From assembly GCA_044506885.1 (NCBI GenBank), contig JBIQKC010000001.1:97671-161670 (forward strand): a stretch of 64,000 nt of DNA, given 5' to 3'. The notes beneath the pieces are model-generated. The model was given only the letters and a program-made list of their open reading frames with translations. It was not told the DNA's origin and ran no database searches. Position 1 is the stretch's first letter, and every line of letters begins with the position of its first letter. Shown piece after piece: positions 25,577 to 34,705 of the stretch. The position numbers and the translations under genes are program-made. This stretch comes from Croceibacterium_A sp044506885. Lineage in GTDB: Bacteria > Pseudomonadota > Alphaproteobacteria > Sphingomonadales > Sphingomonadaceae.

Positions 25577-26461
25577 TCAACCCAGCCGCGCCAGCAGGCG
25601 GCGGGCCTGTTCGAGGTGGGGCTGGTCGATCATCCGCCCGTCGAGTTGGAGCGCGCCTGCGTCGGGATTGGCGCTGAAAGCGTTCACGATCGCCCGCGCC
25701 TCGGCGATCTCCGCTTCGCCGGGGGTGAAGGCGGCGTTGATTATCGGCACTTGCGCCGGGTGGATCGCCAGCATGCCGGAAAAGCCGTCGGCGTGAGAGG
25801 CTGCGGCGGAACGCTCCAGCGCTGCGACATCGCGGAAATCGGCCTGCAACGTGTCGATCGCCATGACTCCGCGCGCGTGAGCGGCAAGCAGCACCAGGGC
25901 GCGGACGTAGCGGAAGGCATCGGTCCAGCGCCCATCCGGATCGCGTTTGCGCGACGCGCCGATCGCGGCCGACAGGTCCTCCGCCCCCCAGGTCAGGCCC
26001 GCGAGGCGCGGCAGCGAAGCGTCCGCATAGGCGGCAATGCCGAGCGCCGCCGCGGGCGTCTCGCTGACGAGCGGCAGGATCGCGGTCGAGCCGGTGGGCG
26101 CGCCGCCCCGCTGCTCGTGCGCGTGAAGTTCGCCGGCGAGCGCCTGCAACTGCTCCGGCCCGGCGGCCTTGGGCACCATGACGCCGTCTGGCCGGCCGGG
26201 CATCACCGCGGCCAGATCGTCGCGCCACAGCGGCGTGTCGAGCGGATTGATCCGCACCCAGCGCGCCGGGCCGCCGTCCTGCCGGGCCTGACGCTCCAGC
26301 CAGCCTTTCGCCAGCACGCGCGCGTGCGACTTTGCCGGAGGCGCCACGGCGTCCTCGAGATCGACAATCACCACGTCGGCGCCGTAGCCGGCGACTTTCC
26401 CCAGCTTGGCCTCGCTGTCGCCGGGGACGAACAGCCACGAACGCATCGCCATCTTGCGCAT
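25577..26461 (-). CDS. CitE-like HpcH/HpaI aldolase/citrate lyase family protein
   Basis: A 294-residue TIM-barrel lyase. RSWLFVPGDSEAKLGK at the start and DVVIVDLEDAVAPPAK provide the CoA/metal-binding region; LPLVSETPAA and LTWGAEDLSAAIGASR match the citrate-lyase beta/malyl-CoA lyase group, with a Glu-Asp pair for Mg2+. Stand-alone CitE-like proteins often act on (3S)-malyl- or citramalyl-CoA, but the substrate here is unknown. It converges with the small lipoprotein gene and is divergent from the EamA transporter. Confidence 0.88.
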   Translation of the reverse strand: MRKMAMRSWLFVPGDSEAKLGKVAGYGADVVIVDLEDAVAPPAKSHARVLAKGWLERQARQDGGPARWVRINPLDTPLWRDDLAAVMPGRPDGVMVPKAAGPEQLQALAGELHAHEQRGGAPTGSTAILPLVSETPAAALGIAAYADASLPRLAGLTWGAEDLSAAIGASRKRDPDGRWTDAFRYVRALVLLAAHARGVMAIDTLQADFRDVAALERSAAASHADGFSGMLAIHPAQVPIINAAFTPGEAEIAEARAIVNAFSANPDAGALQLDGRMIDQPHLEQARRLLARLG

Positions 26462-26522
26462 CCCCTTCGGCAGCTTGCCGCTATCCTATAGCCAAGCCAT
26501 GCCGAGGCGCTAGACGGACGCG

Positions 26523-27419
26523 ATGCAGGCCGACCGTTCCGCGATCCGTTTCCTGCCGCTGGCCGCGCTGCTGCTGGGCAACGCGACGCTGGCGATGGGG
26601 GCGTGGTTCGTGCGGATCATCGATACCGGCCCGGTCGCCGCCGGGTTCTGGCGCGTGGCCCTGGCGCTGCCGTTCCTCGCCTTGCTTGCCCGCGCGAACG
26701 GACAACCGCTCGGCGGCATTCCGCGCAAGGTGGTGCTGGCCGTCATGCTGGGCGGCGTGTTCTTCGGGCTCGACGTGGCGAGCTGGCATGTCGGCATCGG
26801 CATGACCCGGCTCGCCAACGCCACGCTGTTCGGCAATGCCGGCAGCCTGATTCTGATGGTCTGGGGCTTCGTCGCCTGGCGCCGCCTGCCGAAAGGGCGG
26901 GAATGGCCGGCGATGGCGGCGGCGCTGGCGGGCGCTGCGATCCTGCTGGGCCGCTCGTTCGAGATTTCCCCGCGCACGCTGGCGGGCGACCTGTTCTGCC
27001 TTCTCGCGGGATTGCTCTACGCCGGGTACCTGCTGATCCTCCAGGATGCGCGCAAGGCGCTGGGGAGCTGGAGCCTGCTGACCTGGTCGTGCCTCGCCAG
27101 CGCGCCGGTGCTGCTCGCCATCGCGCTGCTGGCGGGCGAGCGCATCGTGCCGCAGGACTGGACCCCGGTGGTCGGCCTCGCGATCAGCAGCCAGATCGTC
27201 GGGCAGGGCCTGCTGGTCTACGCCCTGCGCCACTTCTCGCCCCTGGTGATCGGCATCGCCCTCCTGACCCAGCCGGCGGTGGCGGCGCTGGCCGGCTGGC
27301 TCAGCTTCGGCGAAGCGCTCGGCCCCGTCGACATGATCGGCATAGCGCTGGTCGGCTCAGCGCTGGTGCTGGCGCGAGTAACGCCGAGAGGCGCGAGGGC
27401 GGCGGGGACAGGTTCCTAA
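26523..27419 (+). CDS. EamA-family (DMT) transporter
   Basis: A 298-residue inner-membrane protein of ten helices forming two EamA repeats (LGNATLAMGAWFVRIIDTG; VGLAISSQIVGQGLLVYALR). Drug/metabolite superfamily; likely a metabolite exporter, substrate unknown. Its TAA overlaps the nadA stop codon by two bases in convergent orientation, so no spacer exists between the genes. Confidence 0.85.
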   Translation: MQADRSAIRFLPLAALLLGNATLAMGAWFVRIIDTGPVAAGFWRVALALPFLALLARANGQPLGGIPRKVVLAVMLGGVFFGLDVASWHVGIGMTRLANATLFGNAGSLILMVWGFVAWRRLPKGREWPAMAAALAGAAILLGRSFEISPRTLAGDLFCLLAGLLYAGYLLILQDARKALGSWSLLTWSCLASAPVLLAIALLAGERIVPQDWTPVVGLAISSQIVGQGLLVYALRHFSPLVIGIALLTQPAVAALAGWLSFGEALGPVDMIGIALVGSALVLARVTPRGARAAGTGS

Positions 27420-28405
27420 ACCCGCCCCAGATCGCCCTTGCCGACCGTTCCGCTGGCCATTTCAAGCATCCGGTCGAGGCTCTTCTTCGCCGCCAGCCGC
27501 AGGCCCTCCTCTATCTCGATGCGCGGTTCCAGGTCGCGCAGGCAGAGGTAGAGCTTTTCCATCGTGTTGAGCGCCATGTAGGGGCAGATGTTGCAGTTGC
27601 AGTTGCCGTCCGCGCCCGGCGCGCCGACGAAGGTCTTTTCCGGCAGCGCCTTTTCCATCTGGTGGATGATGTGCGGTTCGGTGGCGACGATCAGCGTGTC
27701 GGCCGTCATCGTCTTGGCGTAATTGAGGATACCGCTGGTCGAGCCGACATAGTCCGCGTGGTCGATGATGTGCGGCGGGCATTCCGGATGCGCGGCGATG
27801 GGCGCATCGGGGTATTGCTGCCGGAGCTTCAGCAGCTCGCGCTCGCTGAACGCCTCGTGGACGATGCAGATGCCCGGCCACAGCAACATGTCGCGGTCGA
27901 ACTTGCGGTTGAGATAGCCGCCCAGATGCCGGTCGGGACCGAAGATGATCGGCTGCTCCTTGGGGATCTGCTGGAGGATCGTTTCTGCGCTGGAGCTGGT
28001 GACGATGACGTCGCTGAGCGCCTTCACCTCGGTCGAACAGTTGATGTAGGTCAGCGCGATGTGATCGGGATGCGCCTCGCGGAAGGCCCGGAACTTTTCC
28101 GGCGGACAGGAATCCTCAAGACTGCACCCGGCGTCCATGTCGGGCAGGACGACGATCTTTTCCGGGCTGAGGATCTTGGCGGTGTCGGCCATGAACTTGA
28201 CGCCGCAGAAAGCGATCACGTCGGCGTCGGTTTCGGCCGCCTTGCGGCTCAGCTCCAGCGAATCCCCGACGAAATCGGCGAGATCCTGCAACTCGGGCTT
28301 CTGATAATAGTGCGCGAGGATGACGGCGTTGCGTTCCTTGCGCAGGCGTTCGATCTCCTCGCGCAAGTCGAGGCCGGATAGCGGGGCTGCGGTCTGTATC
28401 GTCAT
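27416..28405 (-). CDS. nadA: Quinolinate synthase
   Basis: Condenses iminoaspartate and dihydroxyacetone phosphate to quinolinate in NAD biosynthesis, with a [4Fe-4S] cluster. The 329-residue protein has ILAHYYQKPELQDLADFVGD near the N-terminus, FCGVKFMADTAKIL, HPECPPHI and CNCNICPYMALNTMEKLY, which hold the cluster cysteines. nadB and nadC are not next to it. ATG at 28405. Confidence 0.96.
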   Translation of the reverse strand: MTIQTAAPLSGLDLREEIERLRKERNAVILAHYYQKPELQDLADFVGDSLELSRKAAETDADVIAFCGVKFMADTAKILSPEKIVVLPDMDAGCSLEDSCPPEKFRAFREAHPDHIALTYINCSTEVKALSDVIVTSSSAETILQQIPKEQPIIFGPDRHLGGYLNRKFDRDMLLWPGICIVHEAFSERELLKLRQQYPDAPIAAHPECPPHIIDHADYVGSTSGILNYAKTMTADTLIVATEPHIIHQMEKALPEKTFVGAPGADGNCNCNICPYMALNTMEKLYLCLRDLEPRIEIEEGLRLAAKKSLDRMLEMASGTVGKGDLGRV

Positions 28406-28490
28406 GGACGGGAGATAGGCCCGGCGGCGGGGGGCGGCAATAGCGCGCCCTCGGGTGCGCTGGCCATTGAGTACGGACCCTACCGCGGCT

Positions 28491-29183
28491 TCAGGAGGCG
28501 GGCGGCGCTTCGCCGTCGAAGCGCACGTCGACCGTCACCTTGCCGAAGCCGGCGACTTCGAGCGGGATGGCGAGGTTCTGGCGGATGGCGTCCTTCGCGG
28601 CGGAGCGGGCGAGGCCGAGGAGCACCGGGTTCGCCGCCTGCTCCACCGCCTGCTGTTCCGCCAGCCGCGTGTTGTCGCGGGTCAGGCTGTCCTGCGCGTC
28701 GCGGCTGATCCAGATGCCTTCGCGCAGGTATTGCGCGCGGCCTTCGTCGAGGTTGGGCCGACCGATGGCGAGGGGCGGGAGCTGCACCGAAAGGGTGGCG
28801 CTGTCCGCGTCCCAGCGCAGCCGGTTGCGGTCCATCTGCGAGAGGTCGAGCGTGTAATCGATCCGCGCCGGGATCACCGCCACCTGGCGGCTGCGCACCG
28901 CGCCGAAGAAGCGGCTGTCCTCGCTCGACACCACCGGCGAAAGCTGGGCCGAGAACACCGTCAGCCGGTTCTGCTTCTCGAATGCGACGAGGCTGGTGGC
29001 GAGCGGATCCCCGTAGTCCTGCGGCCCGAACGCACGCCAGGCGAGCCAGGCGGCCAGGGCCAGCATCAGGATGAACAGCAGCCACGGCAGCGCCTGCACG
29101 CGGGCGAGCGGCGTCTGGCGGCGCAATCCGGGCGAAAGGGAGCCGGTGCGCGCACGGTCTTCGGTCAGGGGGCGGTCGTCCAT
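28491..29183 (-). CDS. DUF4230 family membrane-anchored protein
   Basis: A 230-residue protein with one N-terminal membrane helix (LPWLLFILMLALAAWLAWRA, about residues 33-52) and a soluble periplasmic domain. FEKQNRLTVFSAQL and VIPARIDYTLDLSQMDRNRL match DUF4230. Role unknown. It sits 50 bp downstream of the RcdA-like gene on the same strand. Confidence 0.75.
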   Translation of the reverse strand: MDDRPLTEDRARTGSLSPGLRRQTPLARVQALPWLLFILMLALAAWLAWRAFGPQDYGDPLATSLVAFEKQNRLTVFSAQLSPVVSSEDSRFFGAVRSRQVAVIPARIDYTLDLSQMDRNRLRWDADSATLSVQLPPLAIGRPNLDEGRAQYLREGIWISRDAQDSLTRDNTRLAEQQAVEQAANPVLLGLARSAAKDAIRQNLAIPLEVAGFGKVTVDVRFDGEAPPAS

Positions 29184-29233
29184 ATGCGCTTACGAACGGG
29201 TGAACATGCCGCGCCGTTCCGGATCGCCGGCGA

Positions 29234-29701
29234 TCACAGGCCGTTGACGGCGCGTCCGAGCCGTTCGCGCAGCCGGTGGACCGCCGCCGGGTGCATCGCG
29301 AAGTGGTTGCGCCAGGCGTTGTCGAGCCGTTCGACGCGGGCATAGAAGCGCCGCGTCCGGTCGATCAGGTCGCGCAGATCCGTATCCAGCAGCGCAAGCT
29401 GCTCCGGCGCGGGCTCGGACTGCGGCGGGGGCAGGCGGCCGTGGCGGCGAAGCTGGAATTCGGTCAGCTCGCCGGCGAAAAAGGCCCGCTGGTTCAGCAG
29501 CCAGGCGATGGCGTGCATCATCCGCGTGGTGGTGCGCAGCGCCTCGCACGACAGCGCGATCCGCGTAAGGTCTTCGTTCTCGCCGGTAAGCCGCGGATGG
29601 TTTGAAAGGTCGAACGCCGAGCGCGCCTCGTCGGCGAGGACCAGCGCATCGCAATAGAGCATGTCGACGATCGTCGGGCTGAGGTCTGCGTGCTGGGCCA
29701 T
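29234..29701 (-). CDS. DUF1465 family protein, RcdA-like
   Basis: A 155-residue helical protein with MLYCDALVLADEARSAFD and LTRIALSCEALRTTTRMMHAIAWLLNQRAFFAGEL. This is the family of Caulobacter RcdA, an adaptor in ClpXP degradation of the cell-cycle regulator CtrA. Function in this organism is inferred from family. It is followed closely by the DUF4230 gene. ATG at 29701. Confidence 0.8.
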   Translation of the reverse strand: MAQHADLSPTIVDMLYCDALVLADEARSAFDLSNHPRLTGENEDLTRIALSCEALRTTTRMMHAIAWLLNQRAFFAGELTEFQLRRHGRLPPPQSEPAPEQLALLDTDLRDLIDRTRRFYARVERLDNAWRNHFAMHPAAVHRLRERLGRAVNGL

Positions 29702-29824
29702 CGGTTCCAGGCCGCTTTACAGCACCGCCGAATCCCGAATTCCAGAGCGGGAGCGGCGTTTTCCGCCGCGGCGATGCGCCTGTCCCATCGGGGCACGTCC
29801 CGCGGCGGGACGGCAAGCCCCTTC

Positions 29825-30022
29825 TCAGGCGATGATGTCGGGCGTCAGGTAGTCCTCGATCATCGCGATCTGATCCTTCAGGCGCAGCTTGCGCTTCTTG
29901 AGACGCGCGATCTGGAGCTGGTCCTGGCGATCGGCTGCGCCGAGCGCGGCGATCGCCGCGTCGAGATCGCGGTGTTCGATCCGCAAGCCCGCCAGCCGCT
30001 TGCGCATTTCCTGTTCGGTCAC
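29825..30022 (-). CDS. YdcH/DUF465 family small coiled-coil protein
   Basis: A 65-residue protein of the YdcH family: MRKRLAGLRIEHRDLDAAI followed by LQIARLKKRKLRLKDQIAMIED, a helical hairpin with basic second helix. A GTG at 30022 is taken as start because upstream codons (to ATG 30127) look non-coding. Divergent from a second YdcH-type gene at 30217. Function unknown. Confidence 0.65.
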   Translation of the reverse strand: MTEQEMRKRLAGLRIEHRDLDAAIAALGAADRQDQLQIARLKKRKLRLKDQIAMIEDYLTPDIIA

Positions 30023-30216
30023 CGCCGATCCATCCTCGATCGTCAAGAAGGTCGCGGCATCGTCTGCCTTGCCCGGTCCGCCGCAGCCGGGGTTTGATGC
30101 CTTAGGACTTATGTGGTCTGATGACAATCACGCGGCGCGCCGCGAGCGGCGAGTCGCGGACCGGGTAGCAGACCCGGATCGTTCCGGGGGCGACCCCCAA
30201 CAACAGGAGCATCCGC

Positions 30217-30372
30217 ATGGAATCCTCGCATGTCACCGCCCTTCAAGCCAAGCACGAAGGACTGGAGCGCCGCCTGCGCGAAGAGATGAACCGGCCCGCT
30301 CCCGACAGTTCGATGGTTCAGGCAATCAAGAAGCAGAAATTGAAGATCAAGGAAGAGATCGCGCACATCTGA
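30217..30372 (+). CDS. YdcH/DUF465 family small protein
   Basis: A 51-residue protein beginning MESSHVTALQAKHEGLERRL and ending AIKKQKLKIKEEIAHI, the DUF465 helical hairpin in its shortest form. ATG at 30217 follows AGGAG at 30205-30209 with seven-base spacing. It is divergently paired with the longer paralog at 29825-30022. Function unknown. Confidence 0.78.
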   Translation: MESSHVTALQAKHEGLERRLREEMNRPAPDSSMVQAIKKQKLKIKEEIAHI

Positions 30373-30477
30373 GCCGCGTTCTCCCCGTCGCTTTCCACGC
30401 CGGCGCCGCGGGCTTCGATACGGCCCGCGCACGCCGGCAACGTTTCCAAACCCGCGCAATTGCGATAGGCGGGATCC

Positions 30478-32748
30478 ATGCTCGCCGCAGCCGCCGCCCG
30501 CTCGATCCTCACGCGCCTGCACGAGGTGATGGCCGCGCGTACCCACGCGCAGGGCAAGCTCAACCAGGTGGTCGAGATCATCGGGCAGGCGCTCGATAGC
30601 GAGGTCTGCTCGATCTACCTGCTGCGCGAAGGCATGCTCGAGCTGTTCGCCACCCGCGGCCTCAACCAGAGCGCGGTGCATGTCACCAAGCTGGCGGTAG
30701 GCGCGGGCCTGACCGGCACGATCGCGCAGAACATCGAGACGCTGAACCTGGCCGAGGCGGCGACCCATCCCGAGTTCCAGTACCGGCCCGAAACGGGCGA
30801 GGAGAAGTTCCATTCCTTCGCCGGCGTGCCGATCGTGCGGCGCGAACGCTCGATCGGCGTGCTCACCGTCCAGCACACCGAGCCGCGCCGCTACGAGGAA
30901 GTGGAGATCGAGGCGCTACAGACCGTGGCGATGGTGCTGGCGGAGCTGATCCACAACGCCGGCCTGGTCGATGAGGAGGGGGCCGCCGACGCCACGGCCG
31001 CGCAGTCGGGGCAGAACGTGCTGTCGGGCCTGCAACTGGTGAAGGGGCTGGCGCTGGGCGAAGCGGTGTTCCACCAGCCGCGCATCACCATCGAGCAGAC
31101 CGTGGCCGAGGACGTCGAGGCCGAACGCCAGCGGGTCTATCTGGCGTTCGACAAGATGCGCGAGCAGATCGAGCACATGGCCGGCCAGGCCGAGTTCGGC
31201 GTCGACGGCGAGCACCAGCAGGTGCTCGAGACCTACAAGATGTTCGCTTACGACGAAGGCTGGGGGCGGCGCATCAACGAGGCGATCGATTCCGGCCTGA
31301 CCGCCGAGGCCGCGATCGAGCGCGTCCAGCAACGCACCAGGATGCGGATGCGCGAGATTCAGGATCCGTTGTTGCAGGACCGGATGCACGATCTGGAGGA
31401 TCTGGCCAACCGGCTGCTGAGGATCGTCTCGGGCCAGCTCGGCACTGCGGCCAGCGTGGGTTTGCGCGGGGATTCGATCCTGATCGCCAAGAACCTCGGC
31501 CCGGCGGAACTGCTGGAATACGACCGGCGGCGGCTGAAGGGCGTGGTGCTGGAGGAAGGCTCGCTCACCGCGCACGTGGTGATCGTCGCCAGGGCGATGG
31601 GAATTCCGGTGCTCGGCCGCGTGCGCAATGCGCGCGGGCTGATCCGCGAGGGCGACCTGCTGCTGCTCGACGGGGATGCGTCGCAACTGGCCATCCGGCC
31701 GGCCCAGCCGGTGCTCGATGCGTTCGAGACGCGTTTCGCGCGCAGCCGCGAGAAGCAGGCCGCCTATGCGGCGATGCGCGACGTCGAGCCCTTCACCCGC
31801 GACGGCCAGCGGATCGAAGTGATGATGAACGCCGGCCTGCGCGACGACATGCCGATGCTCAGCCTGACCGGAGCCGACGGCATCGGGTTGTTCCGCACCG
31901 AGTTCCAGTTCCTCGTCTCGGCCGCGCTGCCACAGCGCGACCGGCAGACGCGGCTCTATCGCGACGTGCTCGACGCGGCGGGCGGCAAGCCGGTGATCTT
32001 CCGCACGGTCGACATCGGCGGCGACAAGTCGCTGCCCTATCTGCGCAGCGAATCGAGCCGCGAGGACGAGAACCCGGCGATGGGCTGGCGCGCCTTGCGT
32101 CTGGCGCTCGAACGCGAAGGGCTGCTCAAGATCCAGGCGCGTTCGCTGATCGAGGCCGCGGCCGGGCGCACGCTGAACGTGATGTTCCCGCTGGTGTCCG
32201 AACCGTGGGAGTTCGAAGCCGCGCGGGCGGTGTTCGAAGGCCAGGTGGAGTTCCTGAAGAAGAGCAAGAAGACGCTGCCGCAATCGATCCGCTACGGCGT
32301 GATGCTGGAGGTTCCCGCGCTCGCCGAAATGCTCGATGTCCTGATTCCCCGGATCTCGTTCATATCGGTGGGGACCAACGACCTTACCCAGTTCCTGTTC
32401 GCGGCCGACCGCGCCAATCCCAAGCTGGCGGAGCGCTACGATTGGACCAGCCCGGCGATCCTGCGTTTCCTGCGCCGGGTGGTTCTGGCGACGGCCGGCC
32501 AGCCGGTTCAACTGGGCGTGTGCGGCGAGATGGGCGGGCGCCGGCTGGAGGCGCTGGCGCTGCTGGGGCTTGGCATCCGCCGCCTGTCGATCACGCCGGT
32601 GGCGGTGGGGCCGATCAAGGAGCTGGTGCGCAAGGTCGATACGGCGGAGATCGAGCGGGCGATGGCGGATTGGCTTGTCGCGCCTCCTCCTGATATGCGG
32701 GCGGCGTTGCAGAAGTGGGCCGACGAGCACGAGATCGAGGTGGAATAG
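30478..32748 (+). CDS. ptsP: Phosphoenolpyruvate-protein phosphotransferase of the nitrogen PTS (EI-Ntr), with GAF domain
   Basis: First enzyme of the PTS-Ntr phosphorelay: takes phosphate from phosphoenolpyruvate and passes it to NPr. The 756-residue protein has a GAF sensor domain (about 15-165), EI N-terminal domain, the phosphohistidine site GSLTAHVVIVAR with His366, and the PEP-binding barrel (GLFRTEFQFL, FISVGTNDLTQF) with Cys682 in GVCGEMGG. The GAF domain distinguishes it from sugar-type PtsI. ptsO and ptsN are not close by. ATG at 30478. Confidence 0.95.
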   Translation: MLAAAAARSILTRLHEVMAARTHAQGKLNQVVEIIGQALDSEVCSIYLLREGMLELFATRGLNQSAVHVTKLAVGAGLTGTIAQNIETLNLAEAATHPEFQYRPETGEEKFHSFAGVPIVRRERSIGVLTVQHTEPRRYEEVEIEALQTVAMVLAELIHNAGLVDEEGAADATAAQSGQNVLSGLQLVKGLALGEAVFHQPRITIEQTVAEDVEAERQRVYLAFDKMREQIEHMAGQAEFGVDGEHQQVLETYKMFAYDEGWGRRINEAIDSGLTAEAAIERVQQRTRMRMREIQDPLLQDRMHDLEDLANRLLRIVSGQLGTAASVGLRGDSILIAKNLGPAELLEYDRRRLKGVVLEEGSLTAHVVIVARAMGIPVLGRVRNARGLIREGDLLLLDGDASQLAIRPAQPVLDAFETRFARSREKQAAYAAMRDVEPFTRDGQRIEVMMNAGLRDDMPMLSLTGADGIGLFRTEFQFLVSAALPQRDRQTRLYRDVLDAAGGKPVIFRTVDIGGDKSLPYLRSESSREDENPAMGWRALRLALEREGLLKIQARSLIEAAAGRTLNVMFPLVSEPWEFEAARAVFEGQVEFLKKSKKTLPQSIRYGVMLEVPALAEMLDVLIPRISFISVGTNDLTQFLFAADRANPKLAERYDWTSPAILRFLRRVVLATAGQPVQLGVCGEMGGRRLEALALLGLGIRRLSITPVAVGPIKELVRKVDTAEIERAMADWLVAPPPDMRAALQKWADEHEIEVE

Positions 32749-32830
32749 GGGCTCGCGATTTGCGCTCCCGCCTTGACTTGAGGGGTGCGGTCTTCTCTCT
32801 GTCGCCACGAACTTGCCGGCTGGAGCAGGA

Positions 32831-33658
32831 ATGACCGATACCGTTGCAGAGGAACCGCCCCCGCCATTCCCCGGCGGCATCGGCGGGCAACTGCGCGCCG
32901 CGCGCGAGGAGCGGGGGTTGACGCTCGACCAACTCGCCGCCGAGACGCGCATTCCGCAACGGCATCTCGCGGCGATCGAGGACGGCGAGTTCGCTGCGCT
33001 GCCGGCGCGCACGTACGCCATCGGCTTTTCGAAGACCTACGCCAGGGCGGTCGGGCTCGACGAAGGCGATGTCGCGGCCAGCGTCCGCGCAGAGCTCGAC
33101 GCGCAGGAGCTCGGACCGCGTCCGCGCCCGCCGGGGTTCGAGCCGGGAGACCCCGCGCGCGTGCCGTCGAGCACCTTGGCCTGGCTGGCGGGCGCAGCGG
33201 CGGTTCTGCTGTTCGTCGGCGGATTCTTCTTCCTGCGCCCGCTGTTCGCGCCGACGGCCGAGCTGCCGTCGCTGGTGGAACAGGAGGAGGCCGAACAGGC
33301 CGCGCGCGCGGCAGCGGCGGCGGAGGAGGCGGAACCGGCATCGGCGCAGGTCGCTTCGGGCCCGGTCGTCTTCACCGCGCTCGAGGAGGGGGTCTGGGTT
33401 CGGTTCTATGACGCCGATGGCCGGCGGCTGCTGGAAAAGCTGATGGCGCTGGGCGAACGCTATACTGTCCCGGCGGAAGCGGTGGGGCCGCAACTGTGGA
33501 CCGGGCGTCCCGACGCGCTGGGCATCACCGTCGGCGGCCGCCCGGTGCCGAAGCTGTCCGAAGACGATGGCGTGATGCGCGACGTGCCGGTGTCCGCCGA
33601 AGCGCTGCTGGCGCGGAACGCGGAAACGCTGGCTTCGGCCGGCTCGCCCACAACCTAG
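32831..33658 (+). CDS. RodZ-like HTH membrane protein with C-terminal DUF4115 domain
   Basis: A 275-residue bitopic protein. N-terminal Xre-type HTH (QLRAAREERGLTLDQLAAET, residues about 20-39), a proline-rich linker, one membrane helix (WLAGAAAVLLFVGGFFFL) around residue 117, an Ala/Glu-rich linker and the C-terminal DUF4115 beta domain (WVRFYDADGRRLLEKLM). RodZ links MreB to the cell-wall elongation machinery in rods. ATG 32831 is preceded by GGAGCAGGA. Confidence 0.82.
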   Translation: MTDTVAEEPPPPFPGGIGGQLRAAREERGLTLDQLAAETRIPQRHLAAIEDGEFAALPARTYAIGFSKTYARAVGLDEGDVAASVRAELDAQELGPRPRPPGFEPGDPARVPSSTLAWLAGAAAVLLFVGGFFFLRPLFAPTAELPSLVEQEEAEQAARAAAAAEEAEPASAQVASGPVVFTALEEGVWVRFYDADGRRLLEKLMALGERYTVPAEAVGPQLWTGRPDALGITVGGRPVPKLSEDDGVMRDVPVSAEALLARNAETLASAGSPTT

Positions 33659-33778
33659 ATTCGGCCTCGCCTCGACAAGCGAATCCGCTGTTGGCACAAG
33701 GGGCGGCGGGCGTTCATGCGCGGTTTGCGCACCCCGCGTCAAACCGCGCGGTGTAAGGAAATGGGAGGTTTGCGAACG

Positions 33779-34705
33779 ATGACGAGCGGCTGGAACGCCA
33801 CCCGCAAGATTGTGGCCGGGCTCCTCGCAGCGGGAATCGTGGCGACGGCGCTGCCCGCGCCGGCCTTCGCGCAGAGCGACGACACCCGGATGCGCCGGAT
33901 CGAAGCCGAGATCCGGGCGCTGCAACGCGCGGTGTTTCCCGGCTCGGGCGGGCGTTATTTCCCTCCGGAAGTGGACACGTCGTCGCCCACGCCCGCGCCG
34001 CAACCGGTCGGCACGCCATCTAGCAGCGCGCTGACCGATGTCCTGGCGCGGCTCGACGCGCTCGAAGCGCAGCTCGCGCGGCTGACCGCGCGCAGCGAGG
34101 AGACCGCCAACGAACTGGCGCAGCTCCAGGCCCGGTTCGAGGAGGCGCAGGCGGCGCGCGCGCAGCCGCCCGCGACCGGCGTGATCCGCGTGCCCGATAC
34201 CGGAGGATCGGCGAGCGCGACGCCGGCGCCCACTCCGGCTTTGGCGCCTGCTGCCGCGGCGCCGAGCGCCGAGCGGGTGGCCGCGGTCCAGGGCATCGTC
34301 AAGCCGGCGACCGAAGACGCCGGCGAGGACGAATACACCTATGGCTTCCGGCTGTGGGACGCGGGCTTCTATCCCGAGGCGCGGCAGCAGCTTTCGCTGT
34401 TCCTCGAAAGGTATCCGAACCACCGCATGGTGAGCTTCGGCCGCAACCTGCTCGGCCGCGCGTTCCTAGACGACGGACAGCCGCGCGAGGCGGCGACGCA
34501 TTTCTTCAACAATTACCAGGCCGACAAGAACGGGGCGCGGGCGGCGGACAGCCTGCTGTTCCTGGCCGAAGCGATGACGGCGCTGAACGACACCAGCCGC
34601 GCCTGCATCGCGCTGGCCGAATTCGGCGACACCTATCCCGCGCTCGCGACCGGGCGGCTGAAGGAACAGTATGACCGGAACCGCGCCAGGGTTTCATGCG
34701 AGTGA
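33779..34705 (+). CDS. cpoB: Tol-Pal system-associated protein CpoB/YbgF-like
   Basis: Periplasmic protein that coordinates cell-wall synthesis with outer-membrane constriction. The 308-residue protein has a signal peptide ending APAFAQ near residue 32, a short coiled coil (DDTRMRRIEAEIRALQ, the trimerisation segment), an Ala/Pro-rich linker, and C-terminal TPR repeats (EYTYGFRLWDAGFYPEARQQ onward). ATG 33779 with GGGAGG upstream is preferred; 33761 is an alternative. tolQRAB-pal are not in the window. It overlaps tilS by 35 bp. Confidence 0.83.
   Translation: MTSGWNATRKIVAGLLAAGIVATALPAPAFAQSDDTRMRRIEAEIRALQRAVFPGSGGRYFPPEVDTSSPTPAPQPVGTPSSSALTDVLARLDALEAQLARLTARSEETANELAQLQARFEEAQAARAQPPATGVIRVPDTGGSASATPAPTPALAPAAAAPSAERVAAVQGIVKPATEDAGEDEYTYGFRLWDAGFYPEARQQLSLFLERYPNHRMVSFGRNLLGRAFLDDGQPREAATHFFNNYQADKNGARAADSLLFLAEAMTALNDTSRACIALAEFGDTYPALATGRLKEQYDRNRARVSCE

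Noticed and set aside
30916..33021. 701-codon minus-strand frame opposite ptsP
   Set aside because: Antisense to a complete EI-Ntr gene; no family similarity.
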